This document shows positions 36,301-49,859 of a stretch of 64,000 nt of DNA, in pieces. Location of the stretch: contig JALQBC010000027.1 of the NCBI GenBank assembly GCA_023375675.1, positions 434,001 to 498,000 on the forward strand. Reading direction: 5' to 3'. Below the pieces are notes generated by a model. The model was given only the letters and a program-made list of their open reading frames with translations. It was not told the DNA's origin and ran no database searches. How positions within the stretch are numbered: the first letter of the stretch is position 1; each line of letters starts with the position of its first letter. The DNA comes from Cytospora piceicola (Eukaryota; Ascomycota; Sordariomycetes; Diaporthales; Cytosporaceae). The translations under genes and the position numbers were made by a program.

Positions 36301-39300
36301 GAAGTTATAATAAATAAATAATTAATTTATAAACTCTTAGCTAATAGATATTAGAAATAATTAAATATACTTACTATAAAAAGAGTAAATAAGTATACTT
36401 AATACTATTATAAAATATTAGGTTAGTTAGTATTTTTATTAAAACTAGTTAAAACTAAAGGTATAGATATAGTAGGTATTAAGTAAACCGGTTATATAAT
36501 TAGTATAACGTATTAACGTAATAGTTACTTAAGTAATAACAGATATTTTATAGTAGATATCTAATATAATACTAATATACTGTCTTTCTTTATCGGGTCG
36601 GTTACTTCTTACTATAAAAACTATTTAATTCTAATTAATTTTCGTTTAAAATATTTCGTATAATTATACTTTCTGAATTAAATATTATAAGTATTATAAT
36701 CGAAAGTAAGTTAATAATAACAGAATCTGTTTATTAGTTGTTACTAACTTAGCTTTTACTAATAGTTAGTTAACCTTATATCTTACCCTCTATCTCCCCT
36801 TTCCGGACCGCTCTTATATATATTATAATAGCTGCTTTTTTATTATTTTCGTTATAACCGACCGATATAAGTTATAAAATATAAAAACGATTTTAAACTC
36901 TTTTTTACTTATCTGCTATTATATCTTTTCTTTTTTATTCTTTATATAACCTTTTTTTAATCGTTAATATCTTATAAAGTATTAAGGGATAGTAACTAAA
37001 AAGGACTAAAATCGTTTAAAAGTAATGCTTAATTTTAGCTATAGTTACCGCCTTTATTAATAAAGGTGTTTAAATATAAGGTAATATTATTTAATAGAAA
37101 GTTAATTAGTATTTATAATATAAGGGAACTTATTAGTTCTTTAACTTAACTTTAAAGAAGATCGCGGCTTTTATAAAAGATAGTCTTTTAAGTATTAGCT
37201 ATTATAAGTAGGCTTTCTATTATTTTAGTTATTATAGCGATATTATCGGTTATTATAGTAACCTTTTCGGATATTATAGTAAGCTTATTCGATATCTGTT
37301 TTAAGTTCTTTTTAAGAACGTTATTATAGATCGGATAAGCTAAGCCTGTTTATAGCCGTAGGTTGTTATAAACGTTATTATCTTTACCGATATCTTTATT
37401 ATAAATAAGACTACCGTTAGACTAGTTAATACGATCGGTTTTAAAGGTATTAGTCTTTATAAAGCCTTATTTAAAGGTCTTTAGCTTAATACGTTTATAA
37501 TTTAGTATACCTATATTTATTAAAAGCGCTTATAGTATATCCGGGCTGTTATCTGCTATAACGTATAAGCTATCGGTAGTTTTAGGTTAGCTATTGTTAT
37601 TATATATAGTTAAGTTATTAACTATAGATTTTAAAATCTTTTTTATCTGTTTACTTAAAAAGCGGAAGCTAAGTAGAATAAAAAAAGAAAGGCTGTCCGG
37701 GAAAGAGGTTTTCGGCTTTAAGCTTAATAATAGCCGAAAGTTTATAAGTCTTAGTTAACGAGTTCGACGCCTATTTATCGCCTAAATAAATAATAACCTT
37801 TTATAGCTTAAGTTACTTAAAATTATAATAAACGGTTAAGATTAACTATATATAACGTTTAAAAAAATAAGTATCGCGTTTAAATAATAAGTAACAGGTA
37901 AAGTAAGTTAAAACTAAGAAAAATAAAGTAAAGAATACTTTCCGAAATAGTTATACTTATATTCTTATTTTAGCCTTTTATTAATAATTCTATATAGTTA
38001 TCGTTATACTTATTAAAACTACTAAAAGCCTCGAAAGTAGTATTACTTATAGTAAATATACGGAATATATATATATTTATATACCTAGGTAGCTTACGTT
38101 AAGTTTAAAAGGGATTAACGCTACAGGTACTATACCTAATATCTGTAGTATACTTAAATGCCCGGGTTAAATATATATATAGTATTTATATTTAATATTA
38201 GTTTAACTACCTGTTTTCTCTTTTATTTTAACTAATTAAACCCGTTACTACTATACTATACCTTAAAATATTTATAGTATATAATTTTAAGTAAACTTTA
38301 TAAAAGTAGCGGCTTATAGCTTATATAAAAAGAAAAAGAAGTATAGTCGAATATTTTAAGCTTTAAACTTAATAAAAAGATAATATATCGCTAACTAATA
38401 TATATTAAATTAAAAAAGAAACTTCGATAAGTAACGGTTTCTGCTTTAAAGCGATATTTAAAAGTACCGAAGATTAGAAAGAATACTTACTAGTTTATTA
38501 TATTATAAAGATAGCTTATTCGATAAACGTTATTTATAGTCGATAAAGATAAGGCTAAAAAAAGTAGATACTTTTTATTATATAGCGTTTAAATTTAAAT
38601 TAAGATAGTCGAAAATTATTAAGAAATAGCCTGTCTGTAAGAGGTATATAAAAGTAATTAATAATAAAAAATTATAATAAAAGTATATAAGTATAATATA
38701 TATAAGGTTTTAAGTATTATTTAATAGCCTTATATATATAAAGCTACTTATACTTATTAAAAGTACTACTATAGCTTTAATAAGACTAATAATAAGTTAA
38801 ATATAGTATTTATATAGCTACTTTTAACCGTATTTATCGCTTAACGGTAGCTATTCTCGAGGTATTACGTTTTTATTACGTTATTATAGTAGCTTTAACC
38901 GCTACCTTTATATTTAACGTTTTTATATTTAACGTTATCGGAAGCTTTACCGTTATCGCTATCGTCGTCGGATATTATTATATTAAAGCGCCTTATCTTA
39001 TTAACTATTTTATTTATTATCTTTTTAACCTGGTTTATATTTTTAATAATCTTAAAAAGGACGTCGAGCTAATTAAAAGCGGTTTACCGAATATTTATAA
39101 TATATATTTTTATTATAAGCGTTTACTTATTAATATCGGTTATACTTTAAAGGAAGACTTATATAGCTTTTTTAATATTTTAGTTTCCTTTATTATTTAT
39201 TAAGATAGCGGTAACGTTAAGATACTTAATATCGATAACTTCGATAAAGTCTATTAGTAACTTTTAAGCTTATAACAGGTTTTTTTAAATAAAAAATATT

Positions 39301-39309
39301 AAGCTTTTA

Positions 39310-39860
39310 AAGTCTTTTTTACGCTTATAAAGCTTTAAAGGCTATACGAAGCTATATATAGCTATCTTTTCCGGTATATTAAAAACAGAACGGCTATAGG
39401 TAAAATCTAGCGTAAAGTTAACGGAAGGTATATTTACTACGTCCGATATACGTTAAGAAACGTATACGTTTATCTGTTAGCTTAAAGAAAGAGTTAATAT
39501 ACTGTTAAAGTCGTTTAGCGGTAAAGAGCTAAAGTTATTAAAAGGGTTTAAAGTAAACGACTTAAAAACGTTAAATATAGTTATTACTTAGCAGGCGAGT
39601 AAGATAATAGCGGTATTAGTAATATTAAATATACTATTTTACTATAAAAGATAAAAGAAAAAGTAAAAAAGGTTGTTTTTAAAAGCTTAAGCGGTTATTA
39701 TAAAAAGGGCTACCGGCTATAGTTGTTTAATAATCTTATAGATAATACTCTTAAGAATCTATACCTTTATAGCCTTCTTATTAACTTATAGGCTATATTA
39801 GTCCCGAACGAGTAAGTATATAAGCTTAAGGTTTAAGTCTAAAGCCTTTTTTACCTTTTT
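39310..39860 (+). pseudogene. Unidentified RIP-killed coding remnant
   Basis: A single + strand frame (codons at 39363, 39366 and so on) stays coherent for about 180 codons, with only TAA/TAG as interruptions and a charged, protein-like composition: Y-L-F-R-Y-I-K-N-R-T-A-I-G-K-I, then R-K-V-N-G-R-Y-I-Y-Y-V-R-Y-T-L, and later Y-S-Y-Y-L-A-G-E. I do not recognise the family. A gene or transposon open frame inactivated by RIP is the most likely source. Confidence 0.4.
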
Positions 39861-41034
39861 ATATATCGTTTTAAAGAGCTTTTACGGTATCCTTATATTA
39901 TATATAACGGCGTATAGTAGTAGCTCTTTTTTAGTCTATTTCTATAAGTCGGCGTTAAGCTTTAAAAGTAAACGGTTTTTATAATATAATATTATATCGG
40001 AAGTGTTTTAGTAGTTAATATAGGTTTTAATTAAGAATTCGATATAGCTTTACTAAAAGAATATTTTAAAGGGTATATATCGAGATAAGTATAAATACTA
40101 AAAAGGATAGTAAAGTATAGTTAAATCTAACGAAGCTTATATTAGTAGATAGTTTTTAATAACTATAGTAGCTAAAATTCTAACTTTATACGTTTACTTA
40201 GTTTTTAAATAGTATATATTTAATTTCCGACTAAAAATAAGAAAGTAAAAATATATAAAGTTAGAAATAAAGTATAGCAGAATATAAACTAAAAAGCTTT
40301 AATAATAATAAAGTTTAACTATAAAATAATACTAACGTATTAAAAACTAGCGGGAAGATAAAATAAAAGTAAAAAGCGAAGTATTAAACCTATTAGTATA
40401 GATAGTTATAGTTTTAATATATATATTTTACGTTTCCGATAAGTTAGATATAGAATATTTCGGGTATATTAGAATTTAACTATACTATAAGTCTAGATAA
40501 AATAAGAGATAATTAGCTTATATTTAAAGATATAAGGTTATTAAAAGCTTAATTAATTTTACTATTTAATAACCTTTTATATTTAATATATTATTATTTT
40601 ACTAAATAGTTTATATATTTCGGTTATATAATAAAAGTAGCTAGTTTATTATTAATTTAACCTATAAGTAATACCTTAACTATAGTAATAATAGTTATTA
40701 CTTATAAGCTTTAAACGAAAGTAATACCGTTATTATTTTTAACGTTTATAATAGCTTTAGTATAAAGAGGATAAGTATTTTTATAATAGAGACTATAGCG
40801 TATACTATAATATTAATATCCTTTATTTAAGCCGATCCGATATTATTAATACTTTTATTATATTAATAGTAAAGATAATACCGGGACTACGATAAGTAAT
40901 ACGGCTTATAGCTTTAACGGGATATACTTTCGAGCCGGTAGTCTTATTAATAATAGTTTTTTTTAGATTATTACTTACTTTATTTTTTTTTAAAAGAGTA
41001 ACGGTATATATAAGGTCTTTTTAGGCTTTAGGTA

Positions 41035-41180
41035 TTATCTTTTTAGCTATAGCCTTTTTATTACTTAAAGTATAGGTTTTAAGTGTTATTCTTTTAGTTA
41101 TAGCCTTTTTACTACTTAAGGTATAAGTTTTAAGTATTATCTTTTTAACTATAGCCCTTTTACTACTTAAAGTATAGGTT
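41035..41180. repeat. 51-bp tandem repeat, three copies
   Basis: TATAGCCTTTTTA-type anchors at about 41049, 41100 and 41151 are followed by ACTACTTAAAGTATAGGTTTT and a TTAAGTATTATCTTTTTA linker. Confidence 0.75.
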
Positions 41181-42338
41181 TTTTAGTTTTAGATCGACGT
41201 TATCTAATATATCTTCTACCTTATACTTTTTACCGGGCTAGTTATCTTTAGCTTTAATTTTATTAATATTGTTTTTAAGCTTATAACTAAGCTTACTTTT
41301 TTATAAAGCGGTAGTTTTTTCGGTAGTAGCCGGGATTAGCTTTCTCTTTATTACTCGCCTTATATTTCTTTAAAAAAGTAACCGTATATATAAATTTTAT
41401 ATCGTCGTTTTAAAAAGATATCTTTTACCTTATACTTTTTATTAGATAGTTATCTAGCGTTTATCCTTATCCTTTACCTTATAATTAAGCTTACTATAAG
41501 TAGTTTTAGCTTATTTACTATATGTTAACGCTTAAGTTTTAGAATTATTAATATAAAAGAAAATATATATAAGTTAAGGTTTAGTATTGTTATTATAAGT
41601 TTAAGGTTATTTTTTATTCGTTTAACCGCGGTAGTAACGCGGTTAAAATATTAAATAAAAGACTTATTAATATAGTTTACTGCCTTACGCTTATAATTAT
41701 TATTAGCTATAAAAGTAGCGTTACTTTTAGTAAACTTAAAAGTCTTTATAAAGGTCGATATACGTAAAGTAAAAAGCGAAAAGCAGCTACGTTTTTTAAT
41801 AGTAATAAAAGCAAGCGCGTTATCTTTTTTAATAAGACTTAAACCGATAATATTTACTCGGTTATTTTCTTATACGATTTTATTTATAATACGACTTTAT
41901 TAAAGTTATCAGTAATACCGTTCTGTTTTTTTTTATTAAAGCTGTTATTTATACGGTTTACGGTATTAATATTATTAGCTTTAGCTTCGGCCTTAAAGGT
42001 TTTATATATAATAATAAGGCTAAAGTTAAAAGATTTTTTATTATCGACGTTATTATTACTAAATACGTTAGTTTTAATTTAAAGGATTAAAACGTTATTA
42101 ATAAAGTTATTCTTATATTATTAGTATTTATTTAAACTAGTTATATACGTTTTAAAAGTATTATTAAATATATATTAAAAGAAAGGAAGAATTAAACGCG
42201 ATAATCGGTTTTATATTTCTTCGACGAAAGGTATTATATTTTAACTTTTTATTATACTACGTAAAAGAGTTAAAGGAAGAGGTATATAATCTTTCGAAAA
42301 CTAAAAAAGCTAGGTTTATAAAATCTCCGATAGACCGA

Positions 42339-42790
42339 GCCGGGTGTTAAGCTTAAGTAATAGAGGTAGCCGGGTAGGCTAAGTTTACAGTATCTTTAAT
42401 AAACGATACTTTCTTTAAGCCGGGTATTAAGCTTAGGTAATAAAGGTAGCCGGGTAAGCTAGGTTTACGATATCTTTAGCAGACCGAGCCGGGTATTAAG
42501 CCTAGGTAATAAGCTTAAGTAATAAAGGTAGCCGGGTAAGTTAAGTTTATAGTATCTTTAGCAGATAATGCTTTTTTTAAGCTAGGTATTAGGCCTAGGT
42601 AATAAAGGTAGCCGGGCAGGCTAAGTCTACAGTATCTTTAGTAAACCGAGCCGGGTATTAGGCTTAAGTAATAAGCCTAGGTAATAAAAGTAGCTGGGCA
42701 GGCTAAGTCTACGGTATTTTTAGCAGACGATATTTTCTTTAAGCCGGGTGTTAAGCTTAGGTAATAAAGCAGCCGGGCGAAGCGGCTATA
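42339..42790. repeat. Compound tandem repeat with GCCGGGTATTAAG modules
   Basis: Six units begin with GCCGGGT(A/G)TTA(A/G)G, or the variant GCTAGGTATTAGG, at 42339, 42419, 42488, 42581, 42650 and 42743. The spacings are 80, 69, 93, 69 and 93 bp: the 69/93 alternation is a higher-order repeat, in which the longer unit has an extra AAGCTTAAGTAATA-like segment. Each unit ends in (A/G)GTATCTTTA. Confidence 0.8.
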
Positions 42791-43760
42791 AACGGCGAGC
42801 TTAAGTTTTCCGATATTAGCTATAGTAGCTAGCTTAATATAAATTTATAGTAATTATAGGTTAAAGAAGCTATAGTCCTTATCTTAAGTAATAGCTTAAT
42901 ATATACGTAAAATATAAAAAGTAGCCGCGTCTAATTATAAGAATTAATCTTATAATATTATTAATACTATTAGATTAAGTAAGGTTTTAAAAGGCAGGGT
43001 ACGACTATTTTAAAGCTTCTGTTTAGTATAGTAATAAAAGCTTTTAAAGTAAGTTTAATATTTTTAAAGCGTTATACTTATTTTGTTAAATATCTTTAAC
43101 TATAACGTTAACGTTAATATTTTTTATTATAGATAATTAATATTAAAACGGTTTAAAAGGAGTAAGCGAAGTTTAAAGAAAGACGATTACTTCGAAGCTT
43201 TTATTTAGTATTATAATTAGCGTTTTTAATATAAGTTAAATATCTCGAGGGATAAGATCTTTATACTTATTTTTTATACCTTCGAGACGATAGTTATATT
43301 ATAAATAATCGATTTAACGGTTTAAGGGAAGAATTAAAGAATAAATATAATTAAAAGAAGAAAAATAAATATAAAAGGTAGGTTAAGCTTTTTAAAGTTT
43401 ATATTACTCTTTTTAAGGTTATTCCTTCTTATATTAATATTATAATATATACAGATAATAAGAAAAGGACGTTATTAAGTAAGTAGGCTTATTTATAATA
43501 GCTTTTAATTTATATACTGCTTTTAATCCGACTTAGTTAAACTACTATCGTTTTCTTAAGCTACCGGATATAATGTTTATAGTATATCGTACGAATAATA
43601 GTTAATTTATAGTAGACGAACTGCTTTATATAATTCTCTTAACTTAAGGCTTTCGAATAATATTATTATATAACGAAACTAAAATATATTTATAAATTAA
43701 AGGTATTATAAAGTAAACTATCTAACGCGCTTATTACTTATAGTTATAATAATATTACGT

Positions 43761-43935
43761 AAGGCTAGCCTTATATATATACAGTACGTATACTAATTAG
43801 AGCTGTCGAAGCCTCTTTTAATCGGTCCGGCCGAAGGGTATATTATACAAGGCTAGCCTTATACGTATATAGTGCGTATACTAATTAAGGCTATCGAAGC
43901 CTTCTTTAATCGGTCCGGCCGGACTCCGGCCGGAT
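43761..43935. repeat. 88-bp tandem duplication with GC-rich ATCGGTCCGGCCGG core
   Basis: AAGGCTAGCCTTATA begins at 43761 and again at 43849. Both copies run through GTATACTAATTA and GAAGCC to TTTAATCGGTCCGGCCG. Few differences separate the copies, most of them C/T or G/A. Confidence 0.8.
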
Positions 43936-45439
43936 AGAAAGTAAGAAGTTTTAAAGCGGTCGTAGTATAGTGTTATTTATAATCTTATACTACGATGAAT
44001 TTAGGTATAAAAAACCTTTATAAGGCATTATTTAAATATATACCTTTACGTTATAAAACCTTCGCCTTTTTACCTATACTAGCCTACTTATTCGTTTTTA
44101 CCTTATAGGCCGCCTTAAACGCTTACTTTAGCTATAATATATACCTTTACCTTATCTATATTTAGTTTATATACTCATTTAACGTATTATACTATTTAGC
44201 GATAGAATCTAGTATATAAAGCGCCTGTTTTATAAGTATATTAAGATAAATCGCTATCTCTGTTGTTAATAAATACCTTTAAACTAAACTTAGACCGGAT
44301 TAGACTAGAAAACTAACTACTAACTACTAACTCGATAGGCTAACAGAACCGAAAAGCGAATTAAAAACCTTACCTTAAGCCTCGACCCTTTCTTTATCGA
44401 ACCTCGAACCTTAAATAAGAACCTCGAACCTCGAATAAGAACCTCGAATAAAAACCTTTAAATTAAGAATAAATTAAAATTTATAATATTAAAAGTAAGG
44501 GTTTTTTATAATTTACCCTTTAATTAGAAGTAAGGGTCTTCTATAATATACCTCTTAACGTTAGTATACCGTTACCTAAATAATACTATAACTAAGCTTT
44601 CGGGCTTAAGGATTTAAAGCTCCTTTAAGACGGTACGGTACTTACACCTATACTTAAAGTTACGCTTCTCTTCTTACTATTTTTATCTCTTTTACCTATA
44701 TACCTTATAAAGTACCTTTCGTAAAGTATATATTATTTTATATATATACCGTACTTAGTATAATATTAGTTTAGTTAGCCGTATATAACTGTTAACGTTT
44801 TATAATAATTATAGTAAATAATTAAGATCGGCTACAGTAAACGATAAACGTCTCTTTTATAAAACTATAGTATAACGTCTTTAATTATATAGCGCTTTAT
44901 ATTAGCTTTAACCGCGCTATTTAGTAACCTCGATTTAGATATCGCTTTAGTTGCCTTTTCGATACTCGTAAGTTTTATAAGCGTAGTAATAACTTTTATT
45001 TTAAATAACAGATTCGTAAACCTGTTTACTAGTATCTTATATAGTTTCTTATCTAAAAGTAAGCCTTTTATTTATTATAATTTAATCTTTACTAAATATA
45101 TCTCGTATAACGGCGCTATATTACCTATACGTATATAAGCGTATAGGCTGTTAGTTAATCGGGTTAGTAGTTAAATTTACAATACTTTAACTTATAGGAA
45201 TAAATCGTATAAGGTAGGTGATTTTAGTATTATATAGTAAGAGACGAGGTAACTTAAATAAATAAGGTTAATTACTATAAAGTAGCCGTTATTCTTACTT
45301 AATCTAAGCGAGATATACGGTTCCTAGCAGTATTTCGAACCGATAACCTTAATATTAACTACTTAAAGTTCGTTTACTAGGTTTTAACTAGTCCGGCGCA
45401 GACCGATTATAAAAGGTAATAGGTAGCCGATAAGGAAGG

Positions 45440-45590
45440 TTTTTAACCCTAACTATAACCTTAGCCTTAGCCTTAACCTTAACTTAATCTTAACTTAACC
45501 TTAACCTTAACCTTAACCTTAACCTTAACCTTAACTTTAACCTTAACCTTAACCTTAACTTTAACCTTAACCTTAACTACCTAAGTATAA
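45440..45590. repeat. Interstitial (CCTTAA)n hexamer array
   Basis: More than fifteen CCTTAA hexamers with a few CTTTAA and CTTAA variants, preceded by CCTTAGCCTTAG and by one CCCTAACTATAA. The unit differs by one base from the common fungal telomere repeat CCCTAA/TTAGGG. It is inside the AT block, not at an end. Confidence 0.85.
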
Positions 45591-45607
45591 AGGCTTACTT
45601 AAACACC

Positions 45608-45670
45608 TACGGCGCGTTAACCTATAACGCGTTAACCTATAACGTACTAACCTACGACGCGATTCCTATA
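45608..45670. repeat. 15-bp tandem repeat next to the hexamer array
   Basis: About three to four copies of GCGTTAACCTATAAC and variants, directly after the CCTTAA array. Confidence 0.7.
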
Positions 45671-47299
45671 AACGATAATTACCTTCGCCTACTTTAACAT
45701 TTCTTATTATAGACTACGGTAAAAACTATTACGATTATATAATATAATATCGAGTAAGTAAATCTTTATTTAAAGCGTCGAAAAAGACGTTTTATATATA
45801 TAATACCTTAAGGCGTATATCCGAAATATTTTAAGTAACTCTTATAGTAAATACTACTATAATTAAATTAGTAAGCCTTTAAAATAGCCCTTTTTATCGA
45901 TAACTTCCTTAAAATAAAACAGCTATAAAGAATAAGGCTAAGATATACTTTAAATATTAAGAAAAAAAAAGGTTATATACGCCTATAGATATAAACGACC
46001 TATATATAAAGGATTAGCTCGACGTCTACCGCTGTATATTAATAGTAGACCCGATAGTTTATTAATAAAAGGCGTACCGTTTAAATTAATACTTATAAAA
46101 GGCTTTAGTTATAGTTTTTAATATTTAGTAAAGCTAGTACAATATAGTTATTAGGTTATTAAGGTATATTATAGCAGCTATAAGCTTTTTTAAAGGATTT
46201 TATATACGTTAAATAATACCTTTCCGTTATTATAAAAAACTTATAATATTATTAAGAAAAGATAAGTAATTTTACTGCGTATAATACATACTTTTCCTTA
46301 AGCTACCTAATGTTTATATAGTATAACGCCTTACTTATAAGTAAAATATAATAAGAGTTTAATAAGTATAAGACTTTTAACGATATATTAGTAACTATAG
46401 CCGGTATAGTAAACACGGCTATAAAAAAGGTTAAAATAGTTAATAAATTACTTAAGGTATACGTTAATCGGTATTTAAAGTAAAAACCTTACTAATAAAC
46501 ACTATAAGTACTAATACTATAGTAAACTATAAGTTAAGATTATAAAGATAGTAGATATTACTTAGCCTTAGTAGATTCGGATAGTAATTAAGTAAATAAG
46601 TTATTATTAAAAGCTTTAACAGAGATAGGGAAAGTAAGTAAGTAAGTAAATTAAAGCCGAAGGCTTTAATAAAAACTAAAAGATAATAAATACTTTATTT
46701 AATAATAGTTAAAGGATTAAATTATTTACGCTTTATATTATAAAACTAGTATCGTATACTTTTTATAACTATCTTTATAAGTTAAAAGTATTATAAAAGT
46801 AAACGTAAAATATAACCCGGTTTATAAATTCTTTTTATCTCTTTTACTTTACTTATTATTACTATCGTTTTATACGATATTAACTTTAGCCTTTAAGACT
46901 AAATAAAGGCGATATACTAGTATTATTGCCGCCTTTATAAGGATACGAAAAGACCTGCTAATAGACTTAACCGCTTCGACTATATATTTCTAATAAAAAG
47001 TATCGAGGCCGGTTTTAGTTAAAGCTACTTTTTTAATAGCTTTTCCGGCTTCGACGTAAGTAATAGCTTAGCCTTTTAGTATCTTATTTTTTTAAATAGT
47101 ATTTATATTTAAGCCTTTTACCTTACTATCGAGGCTAAGTAGAAGGTTTTTTAAAAACTATTTTATATTAGTAAAATTATAACTTTTCTATAAAAAAACT
47201 TACTTAAGCTTAACAGGCGTTAGTAAATAACTCGGCTAAAAGACTAAAAAAAGAGGCTAAGCTGTTTCCGGTATTAATATTAAAAAAGCTTAACTATTT

Positions 47300-47620
47300 A
47301 AGCTGTTTATTAAAGGTATTATCGAAGGTATTAGTCTACTTTCTATTTATAGCTATTCCGAAGGCGTTAGTCGGTCTTTTATTTATAGGCTTTTTAAAAG
47401 TAGTCGACTTACTATTTATAATTCCGAAAGTATTAGTCGGCCTTTTATTTATAGGAATTCTAAAGGTAGTCGATTTATTATTTATAGTTACGAAGGTATT
47501 AGTCGAGTTATTATCTATAAGTACTTCGAAAACGTTAGTCGAGTTATCGTTTATAGTTCTTTTAAAAAGGTTAGTCGAATTATTATCTATAGTTTTATCT
47601 TTTATAGCTTTATCGTTTAT
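47300..47620. repeat. 33/36-bp tandem repeat, coding-like
   Basis: A degenerate unit containing TTAGTCG(A/G) and TTATTTATAG recurs about nine times at 33- or 36-bp spacing. Read on the - strand, the stretch is stop-free for more than 90 codons and gives a Thr/Asn-rich repeat with I-N-K-R-P-T-N-(T/A)-F-G. A frame without a start codon like this is what RIP could leave of a repetitive coding region. Confidence 0.7.
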
Positions 47621-49606
47621 AGCTTTATTATCGACGTCGATTAAGCTGTTTTTAAGTTCGTTAAACCTGTTTATATAACGTAACCTAGCTACGTCTGTAA
47701 TAACGTATACGATAGTATAAAGTACGTTTTTTTTTTTACGTTAATATATCTAACTTTAAGACGTTTTTTAGCGTTTTTAACTATACTATTTTTTTTTAAA
47801 AAAAACGGTAAAACAGATAAGGTAGAAAACTATCTTATAAAAGGGCTATAAAACGTTTAAGTTATATATAGCTTAAAAGGTTATATAGTTATAGCGGTTA
47901 TATATAAGGTTATTAATAATAGTTAAAAGGCTATAAGCTTTTTTTTTTTTTAAAAAAACTTAAAGGGTATCGGCTTAATAGTTCCGACAGTACTTTAAAA
48001 GGATAAGGATAAAAAGACTTATATAAAAAAATAGTAAAAGATATAAATAACTAATAATAAAGTCTTAAAAAGTACTGTTAATAAGCTAAACGAAAAATAC
48101 TAAAATAAAGATTAGATATATCGTTTTTTTTACCTATATTGTTAAAGCCTTTTATAAAGGCCGGTCTTACTATTTATAGCTATCTTTATAATACTTATTA
48201 TCTGTCGTATATTATAAGATATAGTAAAGCGTATAGGTTATAAAGTTAAATATTTTTCTTATAACGGCTATACTTTTAAATATTATTTTACTAAGTAAAG
48301 TTAGTCTGTTATATATAGAAATATAGGTTTCTATAAAGAGAACTTAAACTAGCTAATAGAAACTTATTTAATAGAAATAATACTTTAAGTAATAGTATAT
48401 ATAAATAGTTTAAAACGAAATAGAAACTATAACGAGATATATTATAACTATATCTATACTTTACCTTACTACTTTTAAAGTTATAGTCGGAGTCGGAGTC
48501 TTTTATTAAGTATACTCTTTATCTTTACCTTTAAAGTTATAGCTTAAAAATTAAATAAAATACCCGGGATATTAACTTTAGTTTACTTAACGATATTATA
48601 ACCGGATATTAAAAAACTTTAAATAAAATACCTAAAGATTTAACCTTAGTCTACCGGTAAGATATTATCTATCCGGCGATATTATTATTTACCCGGTAAA
48701 ATTATAAGCAGAAGCCTTTATTACTATAAATATACCGTTTCTTTATACCTATATAGCTATATTTAAACATTAAATAAACTACTTAGTAAAATTATAGTTA
48801 TAAATACTAAATTCCCCCGATAATATTATAGCCGGAAATACTAAATAAATAAACTATAAGATAAGTTACTATATTTATAAAGCTTAAGCTTAATACCGGA
48901 GAAAAAATACGAGATTTAACTTCGTTTACTTAAAATATTAAACTTTAAGTTTATACTAATTCTTATAAAATAAACGTTCGGTACGTTTACTATAGTTTAA
49001 ACTATAAAATATATTAAAGCGGTAAGATATTATAAAAACTGTTAAGAATAAAAGATAAAAAAAGGGATTAACCGATACTTTCGGATAATACGATTATAAG
49101 ACGTATTAGGTTTTATTTTTAAAGTTAGCTGTTTAGTTATAAAACTTAATATAAGCTAGTAGTTCTTAAAGTTATAATATAAAAGTCTTAAGTTAAAGCT
49201 TATAGTAAAAACAGGTAGCTGTTTTAAGTATAGAAAGGTATAAAGATAGTTATTTTTTAAAGGTATTATAATTATTTAATAGTAGAATATTATAAGGTTA
49301 GCTGCTTATAGTACTTTATTATTTTATAGTTATAACCTTATAAGGAATAAACGTAAAATCGTAAGATTAGTAATAACTACCGAAGAAGCTAATATTAAAG
49401 TATTTTAAGGTTAGCTATTTAAACTACTTTAATATTAGTCCTTTTTAAATAAATAAACAGAAGTATAAGACTTATAGTATTATAAATAAAAAAAATAAAT
49501 AAAAGTATACGTTAAAAACTTTCTTATAAGTAGTTATATTTTTTATATTCCTACTATTTAGCTCTTTATTTCCGGTATATCTTTACCCTTATTGTTTTTA
49601 AAGTAT

Positions 49607-49720
49607 ATATCTTATTTATCGCCTTCTGTTTCGTCGCCTTTAAGTTACGTATCTTACTCGTCGCTTTCTATTTTATCGCCTTTAAGTTACATATTTTACT
49701 TATCGTCTTCTATCTCGTAT
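49607..49720. repeat. 42-bp tandem repeat
   Basis: Two full copies and one partial copy of TATCTTATTTATCGCCTTCT followed by a (G/A)TTTCGTCGCCTTTAAGTTAC-like segment. It underlies a 75-codon open frame (49592-49819) that is probably chance. Confidence 0.75.
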
Positions 49721-49859
49721 TACTTTTACCGGTCCGAAATCTTATATCTTTTACGTAGGTCTTACCTTTTATACCTCTTTTATAGACCGATACTAAAATA
49801 CCGTAAGTCCTGTTTATAATACTAGCTATAACGATATTAGACGATAACCTCTTTTATAA

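Noticed and set aside
49592..49819. 75-codon Ser/Tyr/Leu-rich frame
   Set aside because: It is generated by a 42-bp tandem repeat and lies in a different frame from the nearby coherent ghost.
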